From Kiritimatiellota bacterium (GTDB lineage Bacteria > Verrucomicrobiota > Lentisphaeria > Oligosphaerales > JAADHN01): a stretch of DNA of 64,000 nt. The position numbers and the translations under genes were made by a program. The stretch is taken from positions 19,778-83,777 of the forward strand of contig JAADHN010000066.1 of NCBI GenBank assembly GCA_013151865.1. Direction: 5' to 3'. The notes below the pieces were generated by a model. It was not told the DNA's origin. It worked only from the letters and a program-made list of their open reading frames with translations, and did not search any database. Of the stretch, positions 54,189 to 63,976 are shown one piece after another (position 1 is the stretch's first letter; every line of letters starts with the position of its first letter).

Positions 54189-54974
54189 GGACCGTCCTCG
54201 CTGCTTCCAGGCACAACCGTCCATGGCATGAACGGCGCCTAACCTGAACGACTCACGCGTCGTTTGTGCCGCATGTGGTTTCGCGGCGAGACGCCGGCGT
54301 GGTGACCACTCCAGTCGAGGCGTAGCCGAGACGGCCGCCCACCGGGTCGGAGTGATCCGCCTCAGGCGGAGAACGCCAACTTGCAGCCGCGAAATCAGAT
54401 GCAGTGCCGGCCTTCGCCGAGGCTACGGCCCGACAGGCAGGCGGCGCGCCCGGAGGGTGAAGCGCATTGCCGCTCTTCCGACGCAAGCGCCGGGAACCGA
54501 GTTCCGTCGCAGCACCGTCCGCAACCGCTTTCCGTCCAGTGTGGATCGGCACACTACTGTCGGCTTCGTGAATAGTTCAGGCTGACTTCACTCCGGCTGA
54601 AGAGGGTTGATCCAAAACAAGGCGTTGAGGCGCCCCCCAGGATCGCCTTCCAGCCGCCGGACCGCCCCATAAACGCCCGAACGTACTCCAACTTGCCCCG
54701 GCAACAAGCCCGTCCAGTCCGAACTGATTTTCCGAAAACGGCCGTTATGTTTGGTACGACAACTCTCTCGCCGCGAAACCGTCTGTCCTGAGTGACGCAT
54801 GAACCGTCTCCTGCGATGTTGTATTTCGCCTCGAAGTTCGTGACCAATCCGGGCTGGGGCGCGGGCGAACGCTCAATCCTGACAGCATCAGCCGGACGAA
54901 TCCGCGACGCGCCGGATCGCCGCGAGCCTCTCCGTTTCGATCTCCATTGCTGAAACGACCCACAGGTGCAATCG
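54189..54974. other. Long intergenic region
   Basis: About 785 bases with no supported gene. Two copies of the short motif resembling CGTGAnTnGTTCAGGyT sit at 54240-54256 (minus strand) and 54567-54583 (plus strand). Frames across the region have no ribosome binding sites. Confidence 0.5.
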
Positions 54975-55499
54975 ATGCAGATACCGAAAAACGTGTTCAT
55001 GCCCGACGAACCGCGGAAAGCCCCGCCGGAACCGGGTCTGGGGTGGTTTGCGCTGGGCATGGCGCTCGGAGCCGGCGGCGTGCCGATGTTCCTCCCCTGG
55101 GTTTCTCGAGATGCGTCCGGACCTCCCGGGATTCCCGACGGGGCCGCCTCCTACGGCGCCTACGTGCTGATCCTCCTTTTGGCCGGCGGCGTCGCGTTCG
55201 CCTGCTTTGCCATGGGCCGAGCCGTACGCCGCCAACGGCGACGGCCCCGGCAACGATTCATACCGCCGGTCACTTACGCCGTGATCGGGGCCCTGATCCC
55301 GACTGTGTTCCTGCTGGTGACCCGCTTCACGGATTGGGGTGAACGCATTGTGGGCTTGCATTGGGCCCTCACGATCGGTGGTCCTTTCCTGCTGGGCCTG
55401 TACACCGCACCCAATCCTTCGGCGACCCGGCAAGAAAACTCGGGGTCGAATGCGGACGTCGACGCTCCTCGACCGGGCGCCGGCAAGCCGGGGGAATGA
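54975..55499 (+). CDS. Small membrane protein of unknown function
   Basis: A 174-residue protein with four hydrophobic segments (LGWFALGMALGAGGVPMFL, YGAYVLILLLAGGVAFACF, FIPPVTYAVIGALIPTVFLLV, LHWALTIGGPFLLGLYTA) and a polar C-terminal tail. The ATG at 54975 has AGGTG 7 bases upstream; a GTG at 54966 is an alternative. No family recognised. Seven bases separate its stop from the following kinase-like gene, so the two are probably co-transcribed. Confidence 0.65.
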   Translation: MQIPKNVFMPDEPRKAPPEPGLGWFALGMALGAGGVPMFLPWVSRDASGPPGIPDGAASYGAYVLILLLAGGVAFACFAMGRAVRRQRRRPRQRFIPPVTYAVIGALIPTVFLLVTRFTDWGERIVGLHWALTIGGPFLLGLYTAPNPSATRQENSGSNADVDAPRPGAGKPGE

Positions 55500-55506
55500 T
55501 TCACAG

Positions 55507-56163
55507 ATGCATCCTGCGACATCAATGGCGCCTCCGCCAACGCCGGCGTTCAAACCCCGGAACTGGACCAAAGCCGAGGTCTACGTGCTGCCTGGCCTCC
55601 CTCCCCTGCTGGTGAAGGACTACGGTCGATGCCTCCTGCCGGCCCGCTTGATCGGTCGCCTTTTCCTGGCCGTCGAAGAACGCGCCCTGCGCCGCCTCGA
55701 AGGCGTCCCCGGGGTCCCGGGGGCCATCCGCCGGATCGGCCGCAATGCGCTCTGCATGGAATTCGTCGAAGCCCGGCCCCTATCCCGCCTCGACGGCGCC
55801 GGCGGAATTCCGCCGGAATTCGCGGACCGGCTCGAGGAACTCTTCGACGCGATCGAGGCGCGGGGCGTCGTTCACGGCGACCCGCATTTCAGTAACATCC
55901 TGTGCGATGAAAACGGGAAACCGTTCCTGGTCGATTTCGCGGTTTCGTATGTGCGCGGGACAATCCCGTTTCTGGACGACTGGATATTCCGAAACCTCAG
56001 GGCCGTCCGCGTGCACCGCCTGGCCAAACTCCGCCGTGTATTCTACGGACAACAAGCACTCGAACCCGAAGCCCCCGGGCGGATATACCGCCTGTTAACC
56101 GGAATGCGCAGGTTGTACAAGTTCCTAAAACGCAAAAGAAAACGGCAGATGCCCACGCCCTGA
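55507..56163 (+). CDS. LPS-kinase/RIO-like protein kinase fold
   Basis: A 218-residue protein of the small kinase-like group (WaaP/InaA/RIO related). The catalytic loop reads VVHGDPHFSNILCDENG with the catalytic Asp and Asn, and the metal-binding motif is LVDFA (in place of DFG). The nucleotide-binding lobe is short: LLVKDYG offers the candidate ATP-binding Lys, and EERALRRLEGVPGVP a helix C-like segment. Such enzymes phosphorylate lipid-linked or core sugars in the envelope. It follows a membrane protein closely and precedes an ICMT-like methyltransferase by 71 bases. Confidence 0.8.
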   Translation: MHPATSMAPPPTPAFKPRNWTKAEVYVLPGLPPLLVKDYGRCLLPARLIGRLFLAVEERALRRLEGVPGVPGAIRRIGRNALCMEFVEARPLSRLDGAGGIPPEFADRLEELFDAIEARGVVHGDPHFSNILCDENGKPFLVDFAVSYVRGTIPFLDDWIFRNLRAVRVHRLAKLRRVFYGQQALEPEAPGRIYRLLTGMRRLYKFLKRKRKRQMPTP

Positions 56164-56234
56164 GAGAACTCGCGCCCATTTCGGACAGTCCGTCCGGCTC
56201 CGTATAGGTCCACAAGAACGAGAGGAACAGCTGA

Positions 56235-56801
56235 ATGGCGCTCGTAAAGAAACTGCGCACGCGGCCCGTGGAGGGCTTGAAAGTCATCCTGGTCGCCGCC
56301 TTCGGGCTTGCCGTCCTGGGCTTGGCCCGCCCCACGCCGGGGTCGTTCCTGGCAGGGCTGCCGCTCGTGGTTGCGGGCGTCTGGGTCCGGGGTTGGGCTG
56401 CGGGACACCTTCGACGCAATAAAGAATTGGCGACCTCCGGCCCGTACGCCTACGTCCGCGACCCGCTGTACCTGGGCCGCCTGTTCCTGTTGATTGGGTT
56501 CACCGTGATGGCAAACACCACGGCAACGTACGTGCTCGGGGCCATCGGACTGGGCGTGTTTTTCTTGAATTACATGCCCCGGAAACTCCGCAAAGAAACC
56601 GCGCGCCTCCAAGGTGTTTTCGGTAAAACCTACGTCGACTACCGACGACAGGTTCGCAGCCTGGTCCCGCGGTTGACTCCCTTCCCGGGACACGACCGTC
56701 GCACCTGGAGCCCCACGGTGTACTGGCGGGAGAATCATGAACAGTGGCTCCTGCTGGCCGCCGCCGCCCTGACCCTGGTCCTGGCACTGAAAATCGGCTG
56801 A
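56235..56801 (+). CDS. Isoprenylcysteine carboxyl methyltransferase-like integral membrane methyltransferase
   Basis: A 188-residue protein with four to five membrane segments. The family's SAM-binding signature is ELATSGPYAYVRDPLYLGRLF (usual form GPY.YVRHPLY.G, here with Asp instead of His), followed by ARLQGVFGKTYVDYRRQV (usual E...G..Y..Y...V). Bacterial members methylate lipids or small hydrophobic molecules; the substrate is unknown. AGAGGA precedes the ATG. The last hydrophobic stretch (WLLLAAAALTLVLAL) is C-terminal to the usual domain. Confidence 0.87.
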   Translation: MALVKKLRTRPVEGLKVILVAAFGLAVLGLARPTPGSFLAGLPLVVAGVWVRGWAAGHLRRNKELATSGPYAYVRDPLYLGRLFLLIGFTVMANTTATYVLGAIGLGVFFLNYMPRKLRKETARLQGVFGKTYVDYRRQVRSLVPRLTPFPGHDRRTWSPTVYWRENHEQWLLLAAAALTLVLALKIG

Positions 56802-57006
56802 CGCGCCGCAAGGCCGGACGAGTGCCGAAACCACACAAGGGGAACGCGGCGGCGAAGAAGTTGGAACGGTTGAAGGAGCATTCGGGTTCGCCGGGCATCC
56901 TTCGAAACAGTGCCCCTGCCGGCCCTTGCTCTGCGATCGACGCAACAACGAGCATGTCGCCCTGCCACGACAACCGGCAGGCTCTGCTGCAGCGGAGGTC
57001 CACATC

Positions 57007-59574
57007 ATGCCGACGACGGTTGACGGCCCTGCCTCACCTCTGTTCGAACCGATCCCTTTCCGGGGAAACATCTCCCTGAAACGCTTGACCCGGGGCCCGG
57101 TTTCCCAGGCCATGCGCAATGCCGTGGAGCACGCACCGTCCGGCGACTGCGTGTGCTGGGGCATTCCGTTCCGGGTCCGGGCTGCATGCCTGGTTCGGAA
57201 CCGACCGGTCTCCCGACAACTGCCCGAAGTCCGGGCGCGGTGGCTCGTTTTCATGCATACCACGGACATCGAGCCGCTCGAATGGGGACGAGACGGATTC
57301 ATCTCCCCGACGCGCGGCAGGGGACGCCTCGGGGAAGAAGTCGCCGTGTACACAATCGCCTACGCCGACGGCAGCAATGTCCGTGTCCCGATTCGGCGGC
57401 GACGCCAAATCGGCATGTTCGAACGGCCCTGGGGCGAAAACTGTCTCGAGGCAGTCGCACACGCCAAACCTCGACCGGTTCGGCCGCCCCACGAACAGCT
57501 CGCCGCGGGCTGGGGGCAAGCCCAGACCCGAGTCCGGAACCCGGACGCCGGCCCATGGGTTAATTGGCTGTGGGCCTGGGAGAACCCGCACCCCCAAAAA
57601 CCCATCTCGGCCCTGCGGATCGAACCGAGAACCGGCACTCTCCTGCTTTGGGGTATTTCCGCCGGACGCACCCGGAGTGTGCCGCTGCGATGGACGCCGC
57701 GGAGAAAAGCGGTCCTGACACTCCCCCGGGACATTACGTTCGATCCGAGACTGGACGCCGATGGAACGCTCAGCCAACTCCGACTCGATCTGGGCCAAGT
57801 CATTTCCGCCGTGCCGCGGCCGGTCTACCCCGCAGCCGAAACATGGCCGGAGTCGCCCAACAATTCCCCGCCCGAACTCTCCGAAGCCGAAATCTTGGTC
57901 GAGTACACGGCACACCCAGAAGCCCGATTTCATCTTTGGGATGGCCGGACGATTCGTACGGAACTGTTGGAAAAACGGAGGCGAACGGCCCGGTTGCGCC
58001 AGACCCCGCCCGCAAAACATCGCGTGCTGTTGCGGGTGGTCGAAAAGGACACGAGACGAGCCGTTCCGGTCAAACTGCACGTCCACGGCCCGGCTGGCGA
58101 GTACTTGGCCCCCGTGGACCGGCATCGCCGGCCGAATCCTGCCTGGTTCGAAGACTACAGCGTGGATTTTACCCATGTGGGACGGCATCACTGCACGTAC
58201 ATTCCGGGCGAAACCGTGATCGACCTCCCTTTGGGCAAGGTGTTCATCGAAGCCTCGAAAGGCTTCGAAATCCGACCCGTACGCAAAGTCATCCGGATCG
58301 ACGAAACAAACCGTGAAATCGTCGTCGAACTCGACAACGTCCTGCCGTGGCGCGAAAAAGGCTGGGTCAGCGCCGACACGCACGTGCATTTCCTCACACC
58401 CCCGTCGGCCCTGCTCGAGGGCAGCGGCGAGGGCGTCAACGTGGTCAACCTGCTCGCCAGCCAGTGGGGGGAATTGATGACCAATGTCGGAGATTTCGAC
58501 GGCCGCACAACCTTCGGGGCGCGAGAAACCGGCGGCGACGGCGAACACTTGGTCCGGGTCGGAACCGAGAACCGACAGCATGTGCTGGGCCACATCTCGC
58601 TGCTCGGGTACGAAGGACGAATCATCGCCCCCATGACAACCGGCGGACCGGACGAATCCGCACTTGGCGACCCGGTCGAAATCCTCCTGACCGAATGGGC
58701 CGAGCAATGCCGGCGACAGAACGGCGTGGTGGTGCTCCCACATTTCCCAAACCCGAGAACCGAGGGCGCCGCCGCCATCGTCAACGGCGTGATCGACGCC
58801 GTCGAAATGACCTCGTGGGGCAACCTCTACGGCGGAATCGACCCCTATTCCCTCTCGGACTGGTACCGATACCTCAATTGCGGATGCTTCGTGGCCGCCG
58901 TGGGCGGCACCGACAAAATGAGCGCCGCAACCGCCGTGGGCACTGTACGGACTTACGCCCGCCTGCCGGCGCACAGCACTTTCACCTACGAAGCATGGAA
59001 GGACGCTGTCCGGTCCGGACATACCTTCGTCACTTACGGCCCACTCCTTGAATTCACCGTGGACGGACACGTTCCGGGAGGCCGGGTACGCATGTCGGCC
59101 TCGGGAGGGACCGTGGACGTAAGCTGGACCGCCGCGAGCGTCACAATACCCGTCACGCGCGTCGAACTGGTCGTCAACGGCGAAATCCGCGAAAGCCTCG
59201 AACTCCCTCCGGACGGCGGTTCGGGAAGCTGGTCGTTCCGAGTCGACAAGAGCAGTTGGCTGGCACTGCTGGTGCGCGGACGCTACGCAGGAAAACCGGA
59301 ACTCATTGCCGCACACTCGTCCCCGGTCATGATCGAACTCGAAAACTCGCCGTTCATGAGCGCCGCCGACGCTGTTACGATCCTCGAACAAATCGAGGGC
59401 GCCATCGCCTATCTCGACACGATCGGCGCCCGCGCCGAAACAACCGCATACAAACGTATGCGACTCGTTCTGACTTCGGCCCGACGCCGGTTCCACAACC
59501 GGATGCATCAAGCCGGAATGTTCCATCGTCACACCGTGACCGAAGACCATGCCGAACATCATGCGTTGCACTGA
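57007..59574 (+). CDS. CehA/McbA family PHP-type metallohydrolase
   Basis: An 855-residue protein. GGAGG lies before the ATG at 57007; an in-frame ATG 81 bases upstream adds non-conserved residues. The N-terminal 400 residues are beta-rich (PVKLHVHGPAGEYLAP is a carboxypeptidase-regulatory-like fold). The PHP domain starts with D457-T-H459-V-H461 (GWVSADTHVHF), continues with a GTEN block, VVVLPHFPNP and GGTDKMSA, and ends near residue 690; a beta-sandwich and a helical tail follow. CehA-type proteins hydrolyse ester or phosphoester bonds; this one lacks an obvious signal peptide. Usual subfamily length is shorter, so the N-terminal extension is notable. Confidence 0.87.
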   Translation: MPTTVDGPASPLFEPIPFRGNISLKRLTRGPVSQAMRNAVEHAPSGDCVCWGIPFRVRAACLVRNRPVSRQLPEVRARWLVFMHTTDIEPLEWGRDGFISPTRGRGRLGEEVAVYTIAYADGSNVRVPIRRRRQIGMFERPWGENCLEAVAHAKPRPVRPPHEQLAAGWGQAQTRVRNPDAGPWVNWLWAWENPHPQKPISALRIEPRTGTLLLWGISAGRTRSVPLRWTPRRKAVLTLPRDITFDPRLDADGTLSQLRLDLGQVISAVPRPVYPAAETWPESPNNSPPELSEAEILVEYTAHPEARFHLWDGRTIRTELLEKRRRTARLRQTPPAKHRVLLRVVEKDTRRAVPVKLHVHGPAGEYLAPVDRHRRPNPAWFEDYSVDFTHVGRHHCTYIPGETVIDLPLGKVFIEASKGFEIRPVRKVIRIDETNREIVVELDNVLPWREKGWVSADTHVHFLTPPSALLEGSGEGVNVVNLLASQWGELMTNVGDFDGRTTFGARETGGDGEHLVRVGTENRQHVLGHISLLGYEGRIIAPMTTGGPDESALGDPVEILLTEWAEQCRRQNGVVVLPHFPNPRTEGAAAIVNGVIDAVEMTSWGNLYGGIDPYSLSDWYRYLNCGCFVAAVGGTDKMSAATAVGTVRTYARLPAHSTFTYEAWKDAVRSGHTFVTYGPLLEFTVDGHVPGGRVRMSASGGTVDVSWTAASVTIPVTRVELVVNGEIRESLELPPDGGSGSWSFRVDKSSWLALLVRGRYAGKPELIAAHSSPVMIELENSPFMSAADAVTILEQIEGAIAYLDTIGARAETTAYKRMRLVLTSARRRFHNRMHQAGMFHRHTVTEDHAEHHALH

Positions 59575-59760
59575 GGCGCCGCTCACTCAACCCGCGACGC
59601 GCCATGGCCCATGAAGCCGCCGGTCGAGCCCCCTGCAACGGAACGGCTTCGGGCGGGAACACCCCAAACTCGATCACCGGCTTCTCGCGACGGCTGACGC
59701 ACAGATTGGCGCGGTTCATCCACCGCGTAATACAACATGCCCCAAAAAGCAGGAGCCGCC

Positions 59761-61746
59761 ATGAACGAAATCGCTCGCCTGGAAAGCAGGGCACTGATCC
59801 TCCGAGTGCTCGAGGATGGCACATTCGTTGCGATCATGAAAAAGGTCGGTTGCGAATGGTTGCCCGATCCATGGCAGCATGTCCCCTGCCGAGTGACGTT
59901 CGAACCCGCAGCCTGCGGGGCCAGGACCGTTGATGTCGGGGGCGTGGGAAACGTCGAATGCCGGCCCCGGTCCGACGGGATCGAACTGGCGATGATCGGC
60001 CGAGGGAAAGGCGCGGGGGTCCGCGTCACGGTCTGGCTCGGCGTGACGGGATCTGTGTTGCATGTGGCGGTCCGTGCGGTGGAACTGCCCGACAACGCCC
60101 GGCTCGAATCGATCCAGTATCCCTTTCGCTCGTTCTTCCTTGAGACCGGCAAGGACATCGGTTATGTGGTCGTCCCCAGTCACGAAGGCTGCCTTATCCC
60201 GACCGGAACGGTCAAACTCGGCGCCACCGACTTCTGGCAATGGGAGGATGTCCGGCATAGCGCCATGTCGCATAAACGGGAAACCATGCCCACGATGCCG
60301 TTCTACGGCGCCCAGAAAGGCGGTCTCGGTTACACGGCCATCTTGGAAACAACGGACGATTTCCAGCTCGAATACCTCATCAACTCAAACTTTCAGCATG
60401 TCTTCGATGCGGACGGCAAACGGTCGCCGTACATCTACATCGCCTGCGTCTGGCCGTTATGGCTCTCTCAGAAAGGAAAACTTGGCTATGAACGGCGTAT
60501 GCGCTTCGAATTCTCCCCGGCACTGGACTACGTCGGCATGGCCAAAACCTACCGCCAGGAAGCCATCGCCCAAAGACATCTGGTCACACTGCGCGAAAAA
60601 GCAAAGGCCCGCCCCCAAATCGACCGCTTGGCCGGCGCGCCGTATTTGGCCTACTATGTGGGCTACCCGCACCTGCCGCCGGGCTATCCCGGCTTCGAGT
60701 ACACCTACAAGCAACTCCAGGAAGTCATTGACGATCTGGCCGGCCCCATGGGATTGGAGCGCGCCTTCGTGCACTTCTGGGGAGCCTATGCCAACCAGCC
60801 GCCGGGATGCCTCCCCTTCGATTCTGCGCCGGGCCCGATCAAGGACTTGGCCGAAGCCGTCCGGAAATGCAAAGACCACGGCTTCCTGTTCACCCTCTAC
60901 AACGACATTTCAGCACAACTCGAAGAAACGGAGTTGTGGATGCCGGAACTGATGTGGAAGACGGTTGACGGCAAAGTGCGACGGGGACGACGCTGGTCGC
61001 GAACTTGTTCGAGCCAATACATCAAGCTGCTGGCAAAACACATGCCCGAAGTCGTTGCAACATTGGGATTGGAAGCCGCCTACGTGGATTGCATCAACGG
61101 TGGATTCGCAACCGAATGCCACGACCCCAAACATCCGCTGACCCGCACTCAGGATCGGGAAGCGCGTACGGCTTTCTACCAATACCTCCATTCCCTGGGC
61201 CTCATCTTCGGTGGCGAACATGTCGGCTGGTGGAATGCCGCCGAGTTGGAGTACAGCAACGGCGTGGGACCCTGCCCCCAAACCCATCCGCTCCTGCAGA
61301 AGTTCCCCGTGCCGCTCTACCATCTGGTCTTCCACGACGCGCTCATCCCCTTTTGCCACGCGGGAGACGACTACACCACCACCAAGGGCGCCGCCTTCGA
61401 AGACAAGGTGCTGCGCGACCTGCTCCGCGGCACTCCCCCCATGTTCTTCCTGAACCTCCGGGACCAGGACAAATGGCGCTGCAAGATCCGGGACAGCTAC
61501 GCGGTCGTGTCGCCCGTGGCCGCCGCGGTCATGTACGATGAAATGCTCTCGCACGAGCTGATGACAGACGACCGGATGGTGCAACGGAGCACGTTCTCAT
61601 CCGGCGTGGAAGTCACCGTGAATTTCGACGAACTCGAACGCGAGGGACTCCCGCGCAAGGGCTTTCATGTCGATGGACTGCCCGGCGGCCCGCACCGGGG
61701 CCATCGGCCGTGCTCGACCTTCTGTTCCAAAACCATTCGCCCATGA
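59761..61746 (+). CDS. Putative glycoside hydrolase: beta-sandwich plus TIM barrel, family unassigned
   Basis: A 661-residue protein without signal peptide. AGGAG lies 5 bases before the ATG at 59761. Residues 1-260 form a beta-sandwich (ESRALILRVLEDGTFVAIM... ESIQYPFRS... YGAQKGGLGYTAILETTDDF). From about 290 a barrel follows (YLAYYVGYPHLPPGYPGFEYTYK..., ERAFVHFWGAY, FLFTLYNDIS, LGLEAAYVDCINGG, GLIFGGEHVGWW). The Asp in AAYVDCING and the Glu in GGEHVGW are candidate catalytic residues as in GH31/36/101-type barrels. It resembles DUF-type hydrolases common in Lentisphaerota and Planctomycetota. Confidence 0.7.
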   Translation: MNEIARLESRALILRVLEDGTFVAIMKKVGCEWLPDPWQHVPCRVTFEPAACGARTVDVGGVGNVECRPRSDGIELAMIGRGKGAGVRVTVWLGVTGSVLHVAVRAVELPDNARLESIQYPFRSFFLETGKDIGYVVVPSHEGCLIPTGTVKLGATDFWQWEDVRHSAMSHKRETMPTMPFYGAQKGGLGYTAILETTDDFQLEYLINSNFQHVFDADGKRSPYIYIACVWPLWLSQKGKLGYERRMRFEFSPALDYVGMAKTYRQEAIAQRHLVTLREKAKARPQIDRLAGAPYLAYYVGYPHLPPGYPGFEYTYKQLQEVIDDLAGPMGLERAFVHFWGAYANQPPGCLPFDSAPGPIKDLAEAVRKCKDHGFLFTLYNDISAQLEETELWMPELMWKTVDGKVRRGRRWSRTCSSQYIKLLAKHMPEVVATLGLEAAYVDCINGGFATECHDPKHPLTRTQDREARTAFYQYLHSLGLIFGGEHVGWWNAAELEYSNGVGPCPQTHPLLQKFPVPLYHLVFHDALIPFCHAGDDYTTTKGAAFEDKVLRDLLRGTPPMFFLNLRDQDKWRCKIRDSYAVVSPVAAAVMYDEMLSHELMTDDRMVQRSTFSSGVEVTVNFDELEREGLPRKGFHVDGLPGGPHRGHRPCSTFCSKTIRP

Positions 61747-61881
61747 CCACCACACCCGCGAAGCACACCCCGCGGTCCCCCCAAGACGTGCGTACCGGAA
61801 GTCGCATGTCCCACGACGACTCGGATGCAGGCGGCCGGGGTCACCCCGCTTCCAGCAATCCCATGCCGGCGGGGCAGCCCG

Positions 61882-63150
61882 TCAACCGGCAACGCGTTCG
61901 GCTTCTTCGACCGCGATTCGGGACCATTCCCAGAGACGCTCGGGATGGTAGTCGACCGTACTGATGTCTTTCATGATGATCTCAACATGCAAACCGCGCA
62001 GGCGCTCGAGGCCGTCGCGGAGTTCGCGCCGGGCGCGTTCGGACGACCAATTCTCGTCCGTGAATATGGCCGGGTTCACCTTCCAGGAGAACACATAGTC
62101 GGTCCCCACATTCCGTGCAGCTACCTCCAAGTCGATCCAGGGGCTCATGGAAATCTTGCGCAAGTTCGGGACATTGCGGCGCAAGATATCCACCTTGCGG
62201 TCCAGCGGCTCGCAGCAACCGTAGTAGGTGAGCCCGAACCGATTCAACCACCGGCACTCGTACCGCAACGCGAACTCTTCGTGCATGGCGGGCGAAACGG
62301 CGGAGAAAATCTGCGACATGGTCCGCCCCCACATGTCACCGGGCCGGACCCGTGCGGGGTCCGCACCCGGCGGCGGCAGCTCTGTGGTATACTGGTAACC
62401 GCCACCGGTGTACGTGTCATTGTTGAAAGCCAGCACGTTGAGTTCCTCCCAGCGCTCCAGGCGCACGAGATAGGCGCGGGTCAGATGCTCCATGAGCCGG
62501 TGCACGTAGTCCGGACGCACGGCCATGTCCATGAGTACTTCCTCGATCCCGGTCAAACGACATACATAATCCCAGGGCGCGATACTCGTTCCTTTGATGC
62601 CCGTTTTCCGGACCGGCATGACCCCGTCGAATAACTCGGATAAAACCTCGAGACGCTGCCGCCAAGCGTCAACATCGAGCGATATCTCGGGCATGCGGAT
62701 CTTCTCGAAGTCCGCGTCAGTGCTGATCTGGATATGATACCGACGGGACACGACAGAGCTGCTCTCGTCCGTGCGCTCGATATCCACGTCCTCCCAAAGA
62801 CCGAACCCCGTGTCCCGAAGCACGGGCGGCACCTCGAACACCGGCCCGACGACCATGTCCCCGGGCATACGGCGCCACTGGTACAGCCGCTTCCGGAAAC
62901 CATCCTCGATGCCGCGGGCCAGCGGATGCGAACACCGCAGCCTCAGGTCGGCTTCCGCGTCCATCTCGTTCCATGGGACCTCGAAGATCCATACCATGGG
63001 ACGGACCGATTGCAGATCGTTCAATCGCGTCCAGAGTTCCCTCCGCTCCTGCTGCACGGCCAGGGCGGCAATCTCGGACATTCGTCTGCCGAGTTCGCGG
63101 AGGACACGCCGGTCCTCATCGGGAATGCCGGGGCCCGAAGCGGTATCCAT
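61882..63150 (-). CDS. Uroporphyrinogen-decarboxylase-like protein (URO-D/methyltransferase superfamily)
   Basis: A 422-residue protein. GGGAGG lies upstream of the ATG at 63150. The URO-D barrel is recognised from the later part: LTYYGCCEPLDRKVDILRRNVPNLRKISMSPWIDLE, then DYVFSWKVNP and the C-terminal helix. Genuine HemE residues are not conserved; the Cys-Cys-Glu segment suggests a zinc-dependent methyltransferase or an uncharacterised branch that is very abundant in Planctomycetota and Lentisphaerota catabolic loci. Substrate unknown. Convergent with the GH-like gene. Confidence 0.82.
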   Translation of the reverse strand: MDTASGPGIPDEDRRVLRELGRRMSEIAALAVQQERRELWTRLNDLQSVRPMVWIFEVPWNEMDAEADLRLRCSHPLARGIEDGFRKRLYQWRRMPGDMVVGPVFEVPPVLRDTGFGLWEDVDIERTDESSSVVSRRYHIQISTDADFEKIRMPEISLDVDAWRQRLEVLSELFDGVMPVRKTGIKGTSIAPWDYVCRLTGIEEVLMDMAVRPDYVHRLMEHLTRAYLVRLERWEELNVLAFNNDTYTGGGYQYTTELPPPGADPARVRPGDMWGRTMSQIFSAVSPAMHEEFALRYECRWLNRFGLTYYGCCEPLDRKVDILRRNVPNLRKISMSPWIDLEVAARNVGTDYVFSWKVNPAIFTDENWSSERARRELRDGLERLRGLHVEIIMKDISTVDYHPERLWEWSRIAVEEAERVAG

Positions 63151-63189
63151 GGTCTGTAACCTCCCTTGCTTGCCCCCCGCAGCAACCAA

Positions 63190-63651
63190 TCACGGGGCGT
63201 TTCGAAACTCTCCAGAGGATATGCGCGATGCAACGAATGCGCCCGGGCTCCACGCTGTTCGGAGACATCGGCAGGCGCCATACCTTACACACTCCCACCG
63301 CGGACCGCCAAGCCCGCGTGCCGATTGAACATGCCGCCGATCACCCAGCCCTGCGGGCCTGAGCGACAAAAACGTCCCGGTGCCGGCCGGGGCAACGGTT
63401 GCCGTCTTTCCGTCCAGCGGACTTCGCACTCCGAGCACGTTCCGTTTCGCCAGCAACCGATGCACCTCGCTCTCGGAAAGCACCACCGGCAAGCGCTTCT
63501 TCTGCTTTGCCCGCACCGCCTGCCGGACATCGCCCAATTCCCGATCCAGGGCATGACGATAGAAGTGCAGCAGCGCGTTCAATGCCTGGTTCTGTGTCGA
63601 CGCCGCAACGTTGCGCTCCACTGCCAAGTGACTGAGGAAACGCCGGACGAT
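63190..63651 (-). pseudogene. Remnant of an integron-type tyrosine recombinase with internal deletion
   Basis: Reading from 63651 down, the frame gives RRFLSHLAVERNVAASTQNQ and ALNALLHFYRHAL, then VRAKQKKRLPVVLSESEVHRLLA, the N-terminal core-binding region of IntI/XerC-like integrases. Immediately after, it jumps to RNVLGVRSPLDG, which matches the very C-terminus of IntI proteins. The roughly 180-residue catalytic core with its R-H-R-Y residues is missing, and there is no start codon at the usual N-terminus because the sequence switches at about 63655 to a transposase on the other strand. Not functional. Confidence 0.78.
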
Positions 63652-63658
63652 CGAAAGG

Positions 63659-63925
63659 CTTTTCGATCAACTGAAGAACAAACTGATGGAACGCAAGGCC
63701 TGGGCCAAAAGCGCCACGGCAAAATGTCAACAGGCCGTTTTCATGTGCCTGGCCCACGACCTGATGCTACTCCTCGAACGAAGGATCGCTGTCGGGGAAG
63801 GGGTAACCGACCCGAAGATCCTGACCCGACGAAAAGCCCGCATAACCGAGAATGTTAAGAAGGCCGAGGCGGCTGGCAGGCCCATAAACTCCAAACCAAG
63901 GGACAGCTTTTTTTTCATCAACTAA
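63659..63925 (+). pseudogene. C-terminal fragment of a DDE (IS4-like) transposase
   Basis: Frame reads FDQLKNKLMERKAWAKSATA then KCQQAVFMCLAHDLMLLLE and ends in a charged helix with AAGRP. The KNKL.E.KAWA..ATAK segment and the following L.HNL-like helix are the C-terminal part of IS4-type DDE transposases after the catalytic Glu. The other three quarters are absent and the end runs into the repeats at 63919. It abuts the integrase remnant on the opposite strand, consistent with insertion followed by decay. Confidence 0.7.
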
Positions 63926-63976
63926 GGGACAGTTGTTTTCTAGCCAACTAACAACTAAGGGACAGTTGTTTTCTAG
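63919..63976 (+). repeat. Two perfect 25-bp direct repeats, 33-base period
   Basis: Copies at 63919-63943 and 63952-63976 are identical; a partial third (AAGGGACAG) lies at 63897-63905. Each contains an internal inverted repeat, CAACT/AGTTG with a 7-base loop. They directly follow the transposase remnant. The array may continue past the window edge. Confidence 0.85.

Noticed and set aside
54554-55060. 168-residue minus-strand frame upstream of the small membrane protein
   Set aside because: No ribosome binding site, no domain, overlaps the start of a better-supported gene.
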